Positions 25,746-34,125 of a stretch of 64,000 nt of DNA are shown piece after piece. Within the stretch, counting starts at the first letter, position 1. Each line of letters starts with the position of its first letter. The notes under the pieces were generated by a model. It searched no databases, was not told where the DNA came from, and saw only the letters and a program-made list of their open reading frames with translations. The translations under genes and the position numbers were made by a program. This DNA is from Rhizobiales bacterium YIM 77505 (GTDB lineage: Bacteria; Pseudomonadota; Alphaproteobacteria; Rhizobiales; Beijerinckiaceae): positions 1,860,001 to 1,924,000 of the forward strand of contig JQNH01000001.1 in NCBI GenBank assembly GCA_000745135.1, in the 5' to 3' direction.

Positions 25746-26445
25746 GGGCAAGGCCGCCCGTGTGGGCTTGCCCCTTGCGGGCAGTGCGCGCTGCGTCGGC
25801 GAGTGCTGCGAAGAGGCGCTGCTGCGCCGGTGTGAAAACCAGCAGCTCCGGATGCCACTGCACGCCGAGGAGAAAGGCCGGTCCTGCCCCCTCGATGGCC
25901 TGCACGATCCCGGCCTCGTCACGGGCGACGATGGCAAGCCCTCGCCCCAACCGGTCGACCGACTGATGGTGAAGGGCATTCACCCGGCACGGGTTGCAGC
26001 GGAGGATCCGGTCAAGGCGACTCCCGTCGACGATGTGAACCGTCTTGCGGGGCAGCACAGTGCGCATGCGCGGCGCCTGCACATAGACCTCGTAAATGTC
26101 GGTGTGCAGCGTGCCGCCCAGGGCGACATTGATCATCTGCGAACCGCGGCAGATGCCGAGGATCGGCAGGGAGCGCGGCAGCGCCCATTCAAGCAGCGCA
26201 AGTTCGAGCTTGTCCCGTTGCGGGTCGATGCGCACGTCCGGCAGCACTTGGCCGCCATAGAGCTCGGCGCCAATGTCGTCGCCGCCGCCGATGATCAGAC
26301 CGTCGAGCGCCTCGTGCGGGACGTCCCGGCCGGCCGTCAGGCGCAGCGCCCGCGCGCCTACCCGAGCCAGCGCGAGGCGGTGGAGGAGGAAGCTTCGCCA
26401 GCCGCCGCTGCGGGAGGTGGTTACCCCGATGACCGGCGCCGTCAT
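25717..26445 (-). CDS. Class I glutamine amidotransferase-like peptidase C26 (gamma-glutamyl hydrolase family)
   Basis: 242 residues. Nucleophile C99 in GICRGSQMIN and the His/Glu pair H198/E200 in GVQWHPEL complete the triad of the PuuD/YcjL-type gamma-glutamyl hydrolases. It starts inside the stop of the amidoligase gene (ATGA overlap), so the two are made together. Families like this cleave gamma-glutamyl amides; beside an amidoligase the likely role is supplying ammonia to, or hydrolysing, an amide made by the partner. That role is inferred from context. It must not be confused with the unrelated urate oxidase PuuD at 43916-45130. Confidence 0.88.
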   Translation of the reverse strand: MTAPVIGVTTSRSGGWRSFLLHRLALARVGARALRLTAGRDVPHEALDGLIIGGGDDIGAELYGGQVLPDVRIDPQRDKLELALLEWALPRSLPILGICRGSQMINVALGGTLHTDIYEVYVQAPRMRTVLPRKTVHIVDGSRLDRILRCNPCRVNALHHQSVDRLGRGLAIVARDEAGIVQAIEGAGPAFLLGVQWHPELLVFTPAQQRLFAALADAARTARKGQAHTGGLALTASGQGSR

Positions 26446-27425
26446 CCGAAAGCGATCCTTTCGACCGTGTCGGCCCAGCTCTTCGCCTCGCCCTCAAAAG
26501 CACGGTAAGCTTGACCGATAGCGTCGAGGCGCGCGCGGTCGGCGGCGAGACGCTCCACCATCACCCACCGGTTCCAGTCGGGCGCTACGCTCCACCCGGG
26601 ATCGCTCACGCGCGCATCGGGAAGCCGGTAGTGGAAGGTGGGGCGGGAGCGGATCTTCTCGCTGGGCAGCGCTGCTCGCACCCTCCCCTCCTCGAGAAGG
26701 GCCAGGAGCGGTAGGAGATCAAGATCCCGGTTGCGGGTGGGATTGGCGATCAGATAGTCGTCCGTGAAGGTCGCCAGGTCAGGCCAATAGAGAGGGTCAA
26801 CGAGCTTGCGGGCGTACTCCTCCGGGAACGGGTCGGCGAAGCCGAGGAGGGCGCGGGTTGCATCAGGCGCCACCTGCCGCCGCAGCCAGGCGTTCAAGAG
26901 CACGAACGCCTTGAGCACGGACGCGATGGTCTCGGCATCGAGGCGCGGCGGCTCCGGATTGAGGTGGAGTCCGAAGGCATAAAGGGCGCCGTCCTGCGTC
27001 CCCTTGGCGCCGGCGCGGCGCAGCACGTCGACCGCGCGGTCGATCCGATGAATCTGATCGATCGGCATCGGCCCGGTGACAAGCTCACAGGGCACGAGAT
27101 AGCTCGCCGCGGCGCCCACCCAGGAGGCGACCTTGGCGCCGACTTCGCCGAGAAAACCGGAATATTTGTCTGGATGAGCGTAGCGGCTGTCGAGCTCGAT
27201 CGAGAAGTCGCCGATGGCGGAACCCGTCACGCGAAAGGCGTGGGGATCGGTGCTGGCGATCTCGCCTCCGAACTCCTGGGCGAGCGCGTGCGCCGACTCC
27301 TCGGCGCTCACGCCGGCATATTCGATCTCGACGCCGATGGTGCGGATCCTCCCCTCCGCGTTGTTCAAGATCGGCGGCCGGTGGAAGTCGTCCGGCGTCG
27401 GCGCAAGCGAGACCATTTGCGCCAT
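26442..27425 (-). CDS. Amidoligase-family protein (COOH-NH2 ligase)
   Basis: 327 residues from the ATG at 27425, which has GGGAGAG four bases upstream. Earlier in-frame ATGs run into the divergent methyltransferase gene. It shows the pattern of the Amidoligase_2 family (glutamine-synthetase-like fold): RTIGVEIEYAGVS near residue 28, SIELDSRY, PCELVTGPMP, and FGLHLNPEPP. The acidic and histidine residues in these motifs should bind the metal-ATP. Family members are predicted to form amide or peptide bonds on small molecules, peptides or cell-wall components; none of this is demonstrated for this gene. Confidence 0.82.
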   Translation of the reverse strand: MAQMVSLAPTPDDFHRPPILNNAEGRIRTIGVEIEYAGVSAEESAHALAQEFGGEIASTDPHAFRVTGSAIGDFSIELDSRYAHPDKYSGFLGEVGAKVASWVGAAASYLVPCELVTGPMPIDQIHRIDRAVDVLRRAGAKGTQDGALYAFGLHLNPEPPRLDAETIASVLKAFVLLNAWLRRQVAPDATRALLGFADPFPEEYARKLVDPLYWPDLATFTDDYLIANPTRNRDLDLLPLLALLEEGRVRAALPSEKIRSRPTFHYRLPDARVSDPGWSVAPDWNRWVMVERLAADRARLDAIGQAYRAFEGEAKSWADTVERIAFG

Positions 27426-27510
27426 GCGGCTCTCCCGGGAAACCCTTACGGTTCTCTGAACGGTGCGCGCCATGAGAGGTTCCTGCAAGGCGCCGCCCGG
27501 GCCCGCTGCC

Positions 27511-28305
27511 ATGCTCATTCGCATCGACGACCCGACCGATGAGAGAATCGCCGCCTATCGCGCGGTGCGCGAGCGCGATCTTGCCGGCCGTGGCGGCCGC
27601 TTCATTGCCGAGGGTGAGGTGGTGCTCCGCGTCCTGCTCAGGCGATCACGCCTTCCCGCGGAGTCCATCCTCATTTCGGAAAGGCGTCTTCCCTCCCTCG
27701 GCCCCTTGCTGACAGAAGCGCCACAGGATGTGCCCGTCTATGTAGCGCCCCAGCCGCTGATGGAGACGATCGTCGGCTTCCCGATCCACCGCGGCATCCT
27801 CGCCGTCGGGCTCCGCCGCGATCTCTCCCCACCCGATCTCCTGCAAACCCTGCCAGGCCGCAGCATCATCCTCGGCCTGATCGGGATCGCCAACCACGAC
27901 AATATGGGCGGGATCTTCCGCAACGCCGCCGCTTTCGGCGCCGATGCCGTCCTCATCGACGACACCTCTTGCGATCCGCTCTACCGCAAGGCGATCCGCG
28001 TCTCCGTCGGCGCAAGCCTCATCGTGCCGTTCGCCCGCGCCGGCTCTGCCGGAGGTTTGCTCGAGCATCTGCGCTCGGGCGGTTTCGAATGCCTGGCATT
28101 GAGCCCCGCAGGCACGTCAAAGCTGGCCGAGGTCAAGGCGAGTGAGCGCACTGCCCTGCTTCTCGGGGCGGAGGGATCGGGCCTGCCGGCGACGGTGCTT
28201 GCCCGTGTCCGCACGGTCCGGATCCCCATGGCGCCCGGCTTCGACTCCCTCAATGTCGCGACGGCCAGCGGAATCGCGCTTCATCATTTGATGAGCGCCC
28301 ACTAA
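27511..28305 (+). CDS. TrmH-family RNA methyltransferase (SPOUT)
   Basis: 264 residues from the ATG at 27511, starting MLIRIDDPTDERIAAYR; a start 16 codons earlier is possible but Gly/Pro-rich. The N-terminal substrate-binding part has GRFIAEGEVVLRVLL. The SPOUT domain has NHDNMGGIFRNAAAFGADAV, LLLGAEGSGLP, and DSLNVATASGIALHH, the three knot motifs binding AdoMet. It is a 2'-O-ribose methyltransferase for tRNA or rRNA, distinct from RlmB at 17996-18799; the target nucleotide is unknown. Divergent from the amidoligase pair and followed 32 bases later by the amidase. Confidence 0.9.
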   Translation: MLIRIDDPTDERIAAYRAVRERDLAGRGGRFIAEGEVVLRVLLRRSRLPAESILISERRLPSLGPLLTEAPQDVPVYVAPQPLMETIVGFPIHRGILAVGLRRDLSPPDLLQTLPGRSIILGLIGIANHDNMGGIFRNAAAFGADAVLIDDTSCDPLYRKAIRVSVGASLIVPFARAGSAGGLLEHLRSGGFECLALSPAGTSKLAEVKASERTALLLGAEGSGLPATVLARVRTVRIPMAPGFDSLNVATASGIALHHLMSAH

Positions 28306-28337
28306 GCTCGACGCGGGCATCAGGCGGGACGGTTCAT

Positions 28338-29747
28338 ATGCGTGACATCACGACCCTCGACGGCGCAAGCCTGCTCGCGGCTTTCCGGAACCGCACCCTC
28401 TCGCCGGTCGAGGCGGCGCGGGCGGCGCTGCAAGCGATCGAACGCTTCAACCCCACCGTCAACGCCTTCAACCTGATTGACGCGGACGCGGCGCTTGAGG
28501 CGGCCCGGGCCTCCGAGGAGCGCTGGGCGAGAGGGCGGCCCTTCAGCGCGGTCGACGGCCTTCCCTTCACGATCAAGGACAATCTCCTGTGGGCAGGCCG
28601 CCCCGCCCGGCGCGGCTCGCGCACGAGCGAGGCAGCGCCGGTGAGCGAGAGCGCGCCGGCCGTGGACGCCCTTCTGGCCGCCGGCGCCGTGCCGCTCGGC
28701 AAGACGACGCTGCCCGAGTTCGGCTGGAAGGGACTGTGCGATAGTCCGCTCACGGGCGACACGCGCAACCCCTGGGATACGCGCATGACGCCGGGCGGCT
28801 CATCGGGCGGGGCCGGCGCGGCGGCTGCCCTCAACCTCGGCGTGCTGCATCTTGGGACCGACGCCGCCGGCTCCATTCGCATCCCGTCGGCCTTCACCGG
28901 CGTCTATGGACTGAAGCCAACCCACGGACGGGTCCCGGCCTACCCGGCGTCGCCCTTTGCCATCCTGTCCCATGTCGGCCCGATGACCCGCACCGTCACG
29001 GACGCGGCCCTGATGCTGAGCGTCATCGCCGCGCCCGACCATCGCGACATCACCGCGATGAACGTCGCCCCGCCGGATTTCCGCATCGGCCTCAACGATG
29101 GGGTCAAAGGCTTGCGCATCGCCTGGAGCCCGCGGCTCGGCTATGTACGCACGATCGATCCGGAAGCGGAGGCGCTCGCTGCGCAAGCGGCGCAAGCCTT
29201 CGAGGAACTCGGGGCAACGGTGGAGGAAGCGGATCCCGGCTTCGATGATCCCACGGAGGTCCTCAGGACGATCTGGAACATCGGCTCCTGGTCCATCGTG
29301 CGCACGGTCCCGGAGGAGCGGCGGAGCGAGATGGATCCCGGCCTCCTCGCTCTTGCCGAGAAGGGCCGCACGCTCCTCGGCGCGGACTATATCGCCGCCG
29401 TCAATGCGCGCGGGGCGCTTTTCACAGTGATGGCTCGCTTCCACGAGCGCTACGACCTCCTACTCACTCCGGCGCTCGCGACACCGGCCTTTGAGCTCGG
29501 CGCCAACACGCCGAAGGACGGCCGCTTCGGCGACGACTGGCTCGCCTGGACTCCCTACACCTACCCCTTCAATCTCACCCAGCAGCCGGCGGCAAGCGTG
29601 CCCTGCGGCGTGACGCAATCAGGCCTTCCCGTGGGCCTGCAGATCGTCGGACCGATGCGTCGCGACGACCTTGTGCTGCAGGCCTCCCGCGCCTTCGAGG
29701 CGATCCGGCCTTGGCCCGTCATCGCCGAGCCGCAGGTGAGGCACTGA
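28338..29747 (+). CDS. Amidase (amidase signature family)
   Basis: 469 residues. The Ser-cisSer-Lys triad is complete: K80 in PFTIKDN, S155 in TPGGSSGGAG, and S179 in GTDAAGSIRIP, with the family's 24-residue spacing between the serines. Such enzymes hydrolyse carboxamides, often of xenobiotic or aromatic origin. No GatB or GatC is adjacent, and length and motifs fit a stand-alone catabolic amidase rather than GatA. It is cytosolic. It is probably cotranscribed with the TrmH gene upstream. Confidence 0.9.
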   Translation: MRDITTLDGASLLAAFRNRTLSPVEAARAALQAIERFNPTVNAFNLIDADAALEAARASEERWARGRPFSAVDGLPFTIKDNLLWAGRPARRGSRTSEAAPVSESAPAVDALLAAGAVPLGKTTLPEFGWKGLCDSPLTGDTRNPWDTRMTPGGSSGGAGAAAALNLGVLHLGTDAAGSIRIPSAFTGVYGLKPTHGRVPAYPASPFAILSHVGPMTRTVTDAALMLSVIAAPDHRDITAMNVAPPDFRIGLNDGVKGLRIAWSPRLGYVRTIDPEAEALAAQAAQAFEELGATVEEADPGFDDPTEVLRTIWNIGSWSIVRTVPEERRSEMDPGLLALAEKGRTLLGADYIAAVNARGALFTVMARFHERYDLLLTPALATPAFELGANTPKDGRFGDDWLAWTPYTYPFNLTQQPAASVPCGVTQSGLPVGLQIVGPMRRDDLVLQASRAFEAIRPWPVIAEPQVRH

Positions 29748-29983
29748 CGCTCTCGTCTGCCCTTCGTCGTTCTGGATGCGGCGGCGCAACGGCGCAGAGC
29801 CCGGACATGGCAGGGAGGCAAGGCGAAACGCGCAGTCATCGTGCGGCGCAGTGCAAGCCCGGCCTCCAGACGCGACGAGACTCGAGCGTGACTCGCGTCA
29901 CGAGCCGCCGGACGTCGATCGCGTTTCAGGTTTGGCGCTCCACCCACATTCGGATCCAGACCTTCACCGGCAGAGCCGGGGTG

Positions 29984-30904
29984 TCATCGCGGCCCCTTGC
30001 GACCCTCGCGGGGAGGAAGCGAGCGCAGATACTCGGCCATGGCGTCCCGGTCGGCTTCCGCGAGCTGCGAGGTGTTGCGGACGACAGCGGTCATGGTCGA
30101 GCCGACGGAATCGCCTTCCGGGGTCAGCCCCGACGAGAGCAGTTCGGCGATGTCGCCCTTGGTCCATTCGGCGAGCCCTGTGGGATGCGGGGTAATGTTC
30201 GGCACCCAACCCTTGCCTTCCGGGTTCGGCCCGCCCGCGAAGCGCCGCTCCTCGATGACGGCACCGAAGACATTGCGGGGGCTATGGCATTCGGCGCAAT
30301 GACCTGGTCCTTCGACGAGGTAAGCGCCGCGGTTCCAGCTCGCGCTCTTGGTCGGATCCGGCACGAAGGGCCGACCGTCGAGGAAGGCAAGCTTCCACAG
30401 GCCGAGACCCCGGCGGAGCGTATACGGGAAGCCGAGTTCATGGTCGCGGACGCGGCCCTCGACGGCGGGCAGTGTCCTGATGAAGGCGAACAGGTCGCGG
30501 ATGTCTGCCGCGGTCATGCGCTGGTAGGAGGTGTAGGGGAAGGACGGGTAGTAGTGCCGGCCATCGGGGGAGACGCCGGCGCGCATGGCGCGCAGGAACT
30601 GCTGTTCCGTCCAGCTGCCGATGCCGTCGCGCGGATGAGGCGAGATGTTGGGCGCATAGAAGGCGCCGAAAGGCGAGTGCAGCGCGAGGCCGCCCCCGAG
30701 GCGTGTGCGGTCGTCCTGGTTCGGCGTCGCGTGGCAGGAGGCGCAGCCGCCCGCGAAGAACATGGCGCGCCCATTCGCCAGATCCGCCGGCCCTCCCGGC
30801 ATCGGCTCCAGGCCGGCGGTCTGCCGGTTGGGGCTCGTCAGGTACCAATAAGCGGCGGCGGTGAGGATCGCCACAAGACCGAAGGCAGCAACCACACGCT
30901 TCAT
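29984..30904 (-). CDS. Membrane-anchored diheme cytochrome c
   Basis: 306 residues from the ATG at 30904 (GGAG six bases upstream), starting MKRVVAAFGLVAILTAAAYW, one N-terminal helix acting as anchor or signal. Two heme-binding motifs are seen: CASCH (about residue 56) and CAECH (about 205), each followed by a cytochrome-type domain with NISPHP and NITPHP segments. This resembles the cytochrome subunits of periplasmic alcohol, aldehyde and gluconate dehydrogenases. It is the last of three minus-strand genes after the molybdenum hydroxylase and a c556-type cytochrome. The 236-base gap to the amidase holds nothing recognisable. Confidence 0.92.
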   Translation of the reverse strand: MKRVVAAFGLVAILTAAAYWYLTSPNRQTAGLEPMPGGPADLANGRAMFFAGGCASCHATPNQDDRTRLGGGLALHSPFGAFYAPNISPHPRDGIGSWTEQQFLRAMRAGVSPDGRHYYPSFPYTSYQRMTAADIRDLFAFIRTLPAVEGRVRDHELGFPYTLRRGLGLWKLAFLDGRPFVPDPTKSASWNRGAYLVEGPGHCAECHSPRNVFGAVIEERRFAGGPNPEGKGWVPNITPHPTGLAEWTKGDIAELLSSGLTPEGDSVGSTMTAVVRNTSQLAEADRDAMAEYLRSLPPREGRKGPR

Positions 30905-30918
30905 CGAACGCTCCAACG

Positions 30919-30942
30919 AAAAAGGCGGGCCACGCCCGCCTT
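30919..30942 (-). terminator. Terminator after the cytochrome c556 gene
   Basis: Minus strand: AAGGCGGGC, loop GTG, GCCCGCCTT, then further Ts. It lies 23 bases after the c556 stop and just before the ribosome binding site of the diheme cytochrome gene, so it may only attenuate read-through into that gene. Confidence 0.6.
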
Positions 30943-30965
30943 CCCGACTGAATCATGAGAGGGGA

Positions 30966-31406
30966 TCAGTTCCTCTTGATGCGGAAGGTCTCGTGGCAGC
31001 CGCCGCATGCCTTGGTGACGTTTCCGAACGCGGTCTTGAAGCTCTCGATGTCGTCCGTCTGAGCGGAGGCTTTCTTGATGTCTTCCGCCCAGTCGTCGAA
31101 ACGCTTGCGGAACTCGGCCTGGCTTTCCCAGATCTTGGGGCTCGCCGTCGTGTCCCCCCCTGTCTTGGAGTTCTCGGGGAAATAGGTGTGCATCTTGTCG
31201 GCAGCGTTGGCATAGACGCGCATGATCTCCTTCGCCTTGGCAGCGTCGAAGGGGATCTCGCCTTTCGCCATCTGGTTGCCGGTGCGGGTGGCGGCGCCGA
31301 CGCTCTTCATGAGCTCCTTGCGCGCGGCAATCGGGTCGCCCTGGGCCAGAACGGCAGTGACTCCAAGCACCGCGACGGCGGCAGCGACAAGAACGGAACG
31401 CATCAT
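30966..31406 (-). CDS. Cytochrome c556 / cytochrome c' family protein
   Basis: 146 residues from the ATG at 31406 (AGGAG seven bases upstream; a second ATG follows directly). A signal peptide (about 1-20, RSVLVAAAVAVLGVTAVLA) precedes a four-helix bundle with a single C-terminal heme motif, CGGCHETFR, close to the end, as is typical for the cytochrome c' / c556 fold. It is periplasmic and either an electron carrier or a ligand-binding cytochrome. It lies between the molybdenum hydroxylase and the diheme cytochrome. Confidence 0.92.
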   Translation of the reverse strand: MMRSVLVAAAVAVLGVTAVLAQGDPIAARKELMKSVGAATRTGNQMAKGEIPFDAAKAKEIMRVYANAADKMHTYFPENSKTGGDTTASPKIWESQAEFRKRFDDWAEDIKKASAQTDDIESFKTAFGNVTKACGGCHETFRIKRN

Positions 31407-31618
31407 CCAGTTTCTCCTGATCGTTTCGCTAGTTCCCCTCGGGGCGAGACGCCGAGCCGTGGATGCCACACTTCAGCAGCGTCATGCCCTTGCTCTCCCC
31501 ATCGGTCGCATCGAGGCTCTTGATCGACGCCAAGCCACCGGGAGCGAGCGGCGGGATCCTGTCAGAACCCAAGCGTCGCGTCCGTTGAACAAGTCGTGAT
31601 GCAAAGCAAGCTTTGCAT

Positions 31619-33943
31619 TCATGCCAACTCGAGGGAAGACCCCGCCGCCTCGGCGTCCTGGATGGCGAGGAAGACCCGATCCGGCGTTGCCGGCATGTCG
31701 ATGTGGCGAATGCCATAGGCCCGATAGAGGGCGTCGACCACCGCGTTCATCACGGCCGGGCAGGCGCCGATGGTGCCAGCCTCCCCGGCCCCCTTGATGC
31801 CGAGCGCGTTCGTGGTCGAGGGCACGTTGCGCGTCTCGAAGTGGAAATCCGGGACGTCGGCGGCGCGCGGCAGGCGATAGTCCATGAAGGACGCCGTGAG
31901 AAGCTGACCGCTGGCGTCGTAAACCGTGCGCTCATGCAGGGCCTGGCCGATCCCCTGCACCACTCCCCCATGAACCTGACCGGCGAGCAGCAGCGGGTTC
32001 ACCGTGACGCCGAAATCGTCGACGATGACGTAGCGCACGACCTCGGTCTCGCCGGTCTGCGGATCGATCTCGACCTCGCAGATATGGGTGCCGTTCGGAT
32101 AGGTCGCCTCCGGCGGCTGCCACTTTCCGTCAGCCTTCAGGAGCTCGGGCGTGGCGGTCGGCAGCCTTGCGAGGTCGACAAGTGAGATCGCCCGGTCGGT
32201 CCCGACGATCCGCACCGTGCCGTCGGCGATCTCGAGGTCGGCAAGGCCAGCCTCCAGCGCCTCGGCGGCGAGCGCCTTCAGGTTGTCGGCAAGCTTCTCG
32301 GAGGCCTGCGCGACGGCGACGCCACCGATGGGAATCGAGCGGGAGCCGCCGGTGCCTCCTCCGGAGCGGATCATGTCGGTGTCGCCCTGATGCACGCGGA
32401 TCATCTCGACCGGCAGGTCGAGGTGCTGGGAGACGACCTGCGCATAGGCGGTCGCATGCCCCTGCCCTGTCGACTGCGTTCCGATGAGCAGAGTGACGCC
32501 GCCGTCCTCGTCCAGCCGCAAGCTCGCGCGCTCCGGAGATCCGCCGGCGCAGGCCTCGATGTACGAGCTCATGCCGATGCCGCGCACTTTTCCCGCTCTC
32601 CTCGCGGCCTCCCAGCGCGCCTCGAAGCCCGCCCAGTCGGCGATCTCCATCGCCCGGCGCATATGGGCCTCGAACGCGCCCGTGTCGTAGACGCGCTTCG
32701 TCGCCGTCGTGTAGGGCATCCTCTCCGGCGGAATGAAGTTGAGCGCGCGGATGGCGTCCGGCGTCATGCCGAGTTCCCGCGCCACGTGATCGACGAGGCG
32801 CTCGATCACGTAGGCGGCTTCCGGCCGCCCGGCGCCGCGATAGGCGTCCACCGGCACCGTGTGGGTATAATAGCCGCGGATGCGCACATGGACCGTTGGG
32901 ATGTCGTAGCTCCCGGGCGTCATGCTGGCGCCGAGCACCGGGATGTAGGGGCCGAACTGCGAGAGATAGGCGCCCATGTCGGCCTTGAGGTCGACGCGCA
33001 TGGCGAGGAAGCGCCCGCGCGGGTCGACCGCCATTTCGGCAAGCACGAGGTTGTCGCGGCCCTGCGCGTCGCCGAGGAAGTGCTCGGTGCGGTCCGCGAC
33101 CCATTTCACCGGGCGCTTGAGCCGCTCGGCGGCGAAGGCGCAAAGCGGGTACTCGCGATAGATGAAGGCCTTGGTGCCGAAGCCGCCGCCCACGTCCGGT
33201 GTGATGACGCGAAGCCGCGCCTTGTCCACCTTGAGAATGCCGGCAATCGTGTCGCGTAAGGAATGGCTGCCTTGGGTGCCGAGGGTGATCGTCCAGCGCT
33301 GCGATGCCTCGTCGTATTCGCAGACGCAGTCGCGCGGCTCCATGTAGTTGGTGACGAGCCGGTTGTTGACGAGGGAAAGGGCAATCACTCGGGCGGCGTC
33401 GGCAAAGGCCCTGTCAGTCGCCTGCGCGTCGCCCACCTCGGTATCGAAAGCGACATTGCCGGGAATGTCGGACCAGACCAGCGGTGCGCCCTCGACCTCG
33501 GCACCGGCGATGCCGACCACGGCGTCAAGGGGTTCCCACTCGATCACAATCGCCTCTGCCGCATCCTTCGCCTGGTTCACCGTCTCCGCGACGATGAAGG
33601 CGACTGCGTCGCCCACATGCCGGACCGTATCCCTGCACAGCAGCGGATAAGGCGGGAGCCGCATCCGCGAGCCGTCGCTGTTCTCGACCGGTGCCAGGCA
33701 GGGCACGTCGCCGAGATGTTTGACGTCGTCATGGGTGATGACGAGGAGCACGCCGGGCATGGCGCGGGCGGCCTCCACATCCGCGATCCGGAAGCGGGCA
33801 TGGGCATGGGGGCTGCGCACGACATGGGCGTGAACCGTGCCCTCCGGATGGTGATCGTCGGTGTAGCGCCCGGCTCCTGTGACGAAGCGGACGTCCTCGA
33901 CGCGACGCACAGGCTGGCCGACACCGAACTTCATCGGGCGCAT
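31619..33943 (-). CDS. Molybdenum hydroxylase large subunit (xanthine dehydrogenase / CoxL-like family)
   Basis: 774 residues, the normal size for the molybdopterin-binding subunit. Visible motifs: GGGFGTK, the VDAYRGAGRPEA loop, GQGHATAYAQVV, and the catalytic Glu E721 in GAGEAGTIGA. The loop AYRGAGR differs from the AYxCSFR of true form I CO dehydrogenase, so CO oxidation is unlikely. Aldehydes or N-heterocycles are the usual substrates of this subfamily. The partner [2Fe-2S] and FAD subunits are absent on both sides, and no signal peptide is present. Two cytochrome c genes follow in the same direction. Confidence 0.9.
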   Translation of the reverse strand: MRPMKFGVGQPVRRVEDVRFVTGAGRYTDDHHPEGTVHAHVVRSPHAHARFRIADVEAARAMPGVLLVITHDDVKHLGDVPCLAPVENSDGSRMRLPPYPLLCRDTVRHVGDAVAFIVAETVNQAKDAAEAIVIEWEPLDAVVGIAGAEVEGAPLVWSDIPGNVAFDTEVGDAQATDRAFADAARVIALSLVNNRLVTNYMEPRDCVCEYDEASQRWTITLGTQGSHSLRDTIAGILKVDKARLRVITPDVGGGFGTKAFIYREYPLCAFAAERLKRPVKWVADRTEHFLGDAQGRDNLVLAEMAVDPRGRFLAMRVDLKADMGAYLSQFGPYIPVLGASMTPGSYDIPTVHVRIRGYYTHTVPVDAYRGAGRPEAAYVIERLVDHVARELGMTPDAIRALNFIPPERMPYTTATKRVYDTGAFEAHMRRAMEIADWAGFEARWEAARRAGKVRGIGMSSYIEACAGGSPERASLRLDEDGGVTLLIGTQSTGQGHATAYAQVVSQHLDLPVEMIRVHQGDTDMIRSGGGTGGSRSIPIGGVAVAQASEKLADNLKALAAEALEAGLADLEIADGTVRIVGTDRAISLVDLARLPTATPELLKADGKWQPPEATYPNGTHICEVEIDPQTGETEVVRYVIVDDFGVTVNPLLLAGQVHGGVVQGIGQALHERTVYDASGQLLTASFMDYRLPRAADVPDFHFETRNVPSTTNALGIKGAGEAGTIGACPAVMNAVVDALYRAYGIRHIDMPATPDRVFLAIQDAEAAGSSLELA

Positions 33944-33974
33944 GGTTCAATCCGCACAGGTCAACCTCTCCGTT

Positions 33975-34020
33975 GAGGGGCGATACCCCTCGGGCTTAAG
34001 ACCACCCTCCAGAGGAGGGT
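33975..34020. repeat. Two short inverted repeats between the hydroxylase and RND genes
   Basis: GAGGGG/CCCCTC at 33975-33991 and ACCCTCC/GGAGGGT at 34004-34020. They look like the small G/C palindromes scattered between genes in rhizobial genomes and could act as a weak terminator of the RND operon. No U-run follows. Confidence 0.4.
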
Positions 34021-34125
34021 CGCGCCGCCTGCACCTTCCTGCGGAGTAGAGGCGGCACAGCGTCGACCCTCCCCTTCCTCCGAAGGGTGGATGATGCGCA
34101 TCGCGATAGCAACTACCTGGACGTA

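Noticed and set aside
29880-29930. GTGAC/GTCAC inverted repeat between amidase and diheme cytochrome genes
   Set aside because: Only five base pairs and no T-run; too weak to call a bidirectional terminator.
31619-33943. Assignment of the molybdenum hydroxylase as CO dehydrogenase CoxL
   Set aside because: The active-site loop is AYRGAGR, not AYxCSFR, and coxM/coxS are missing.
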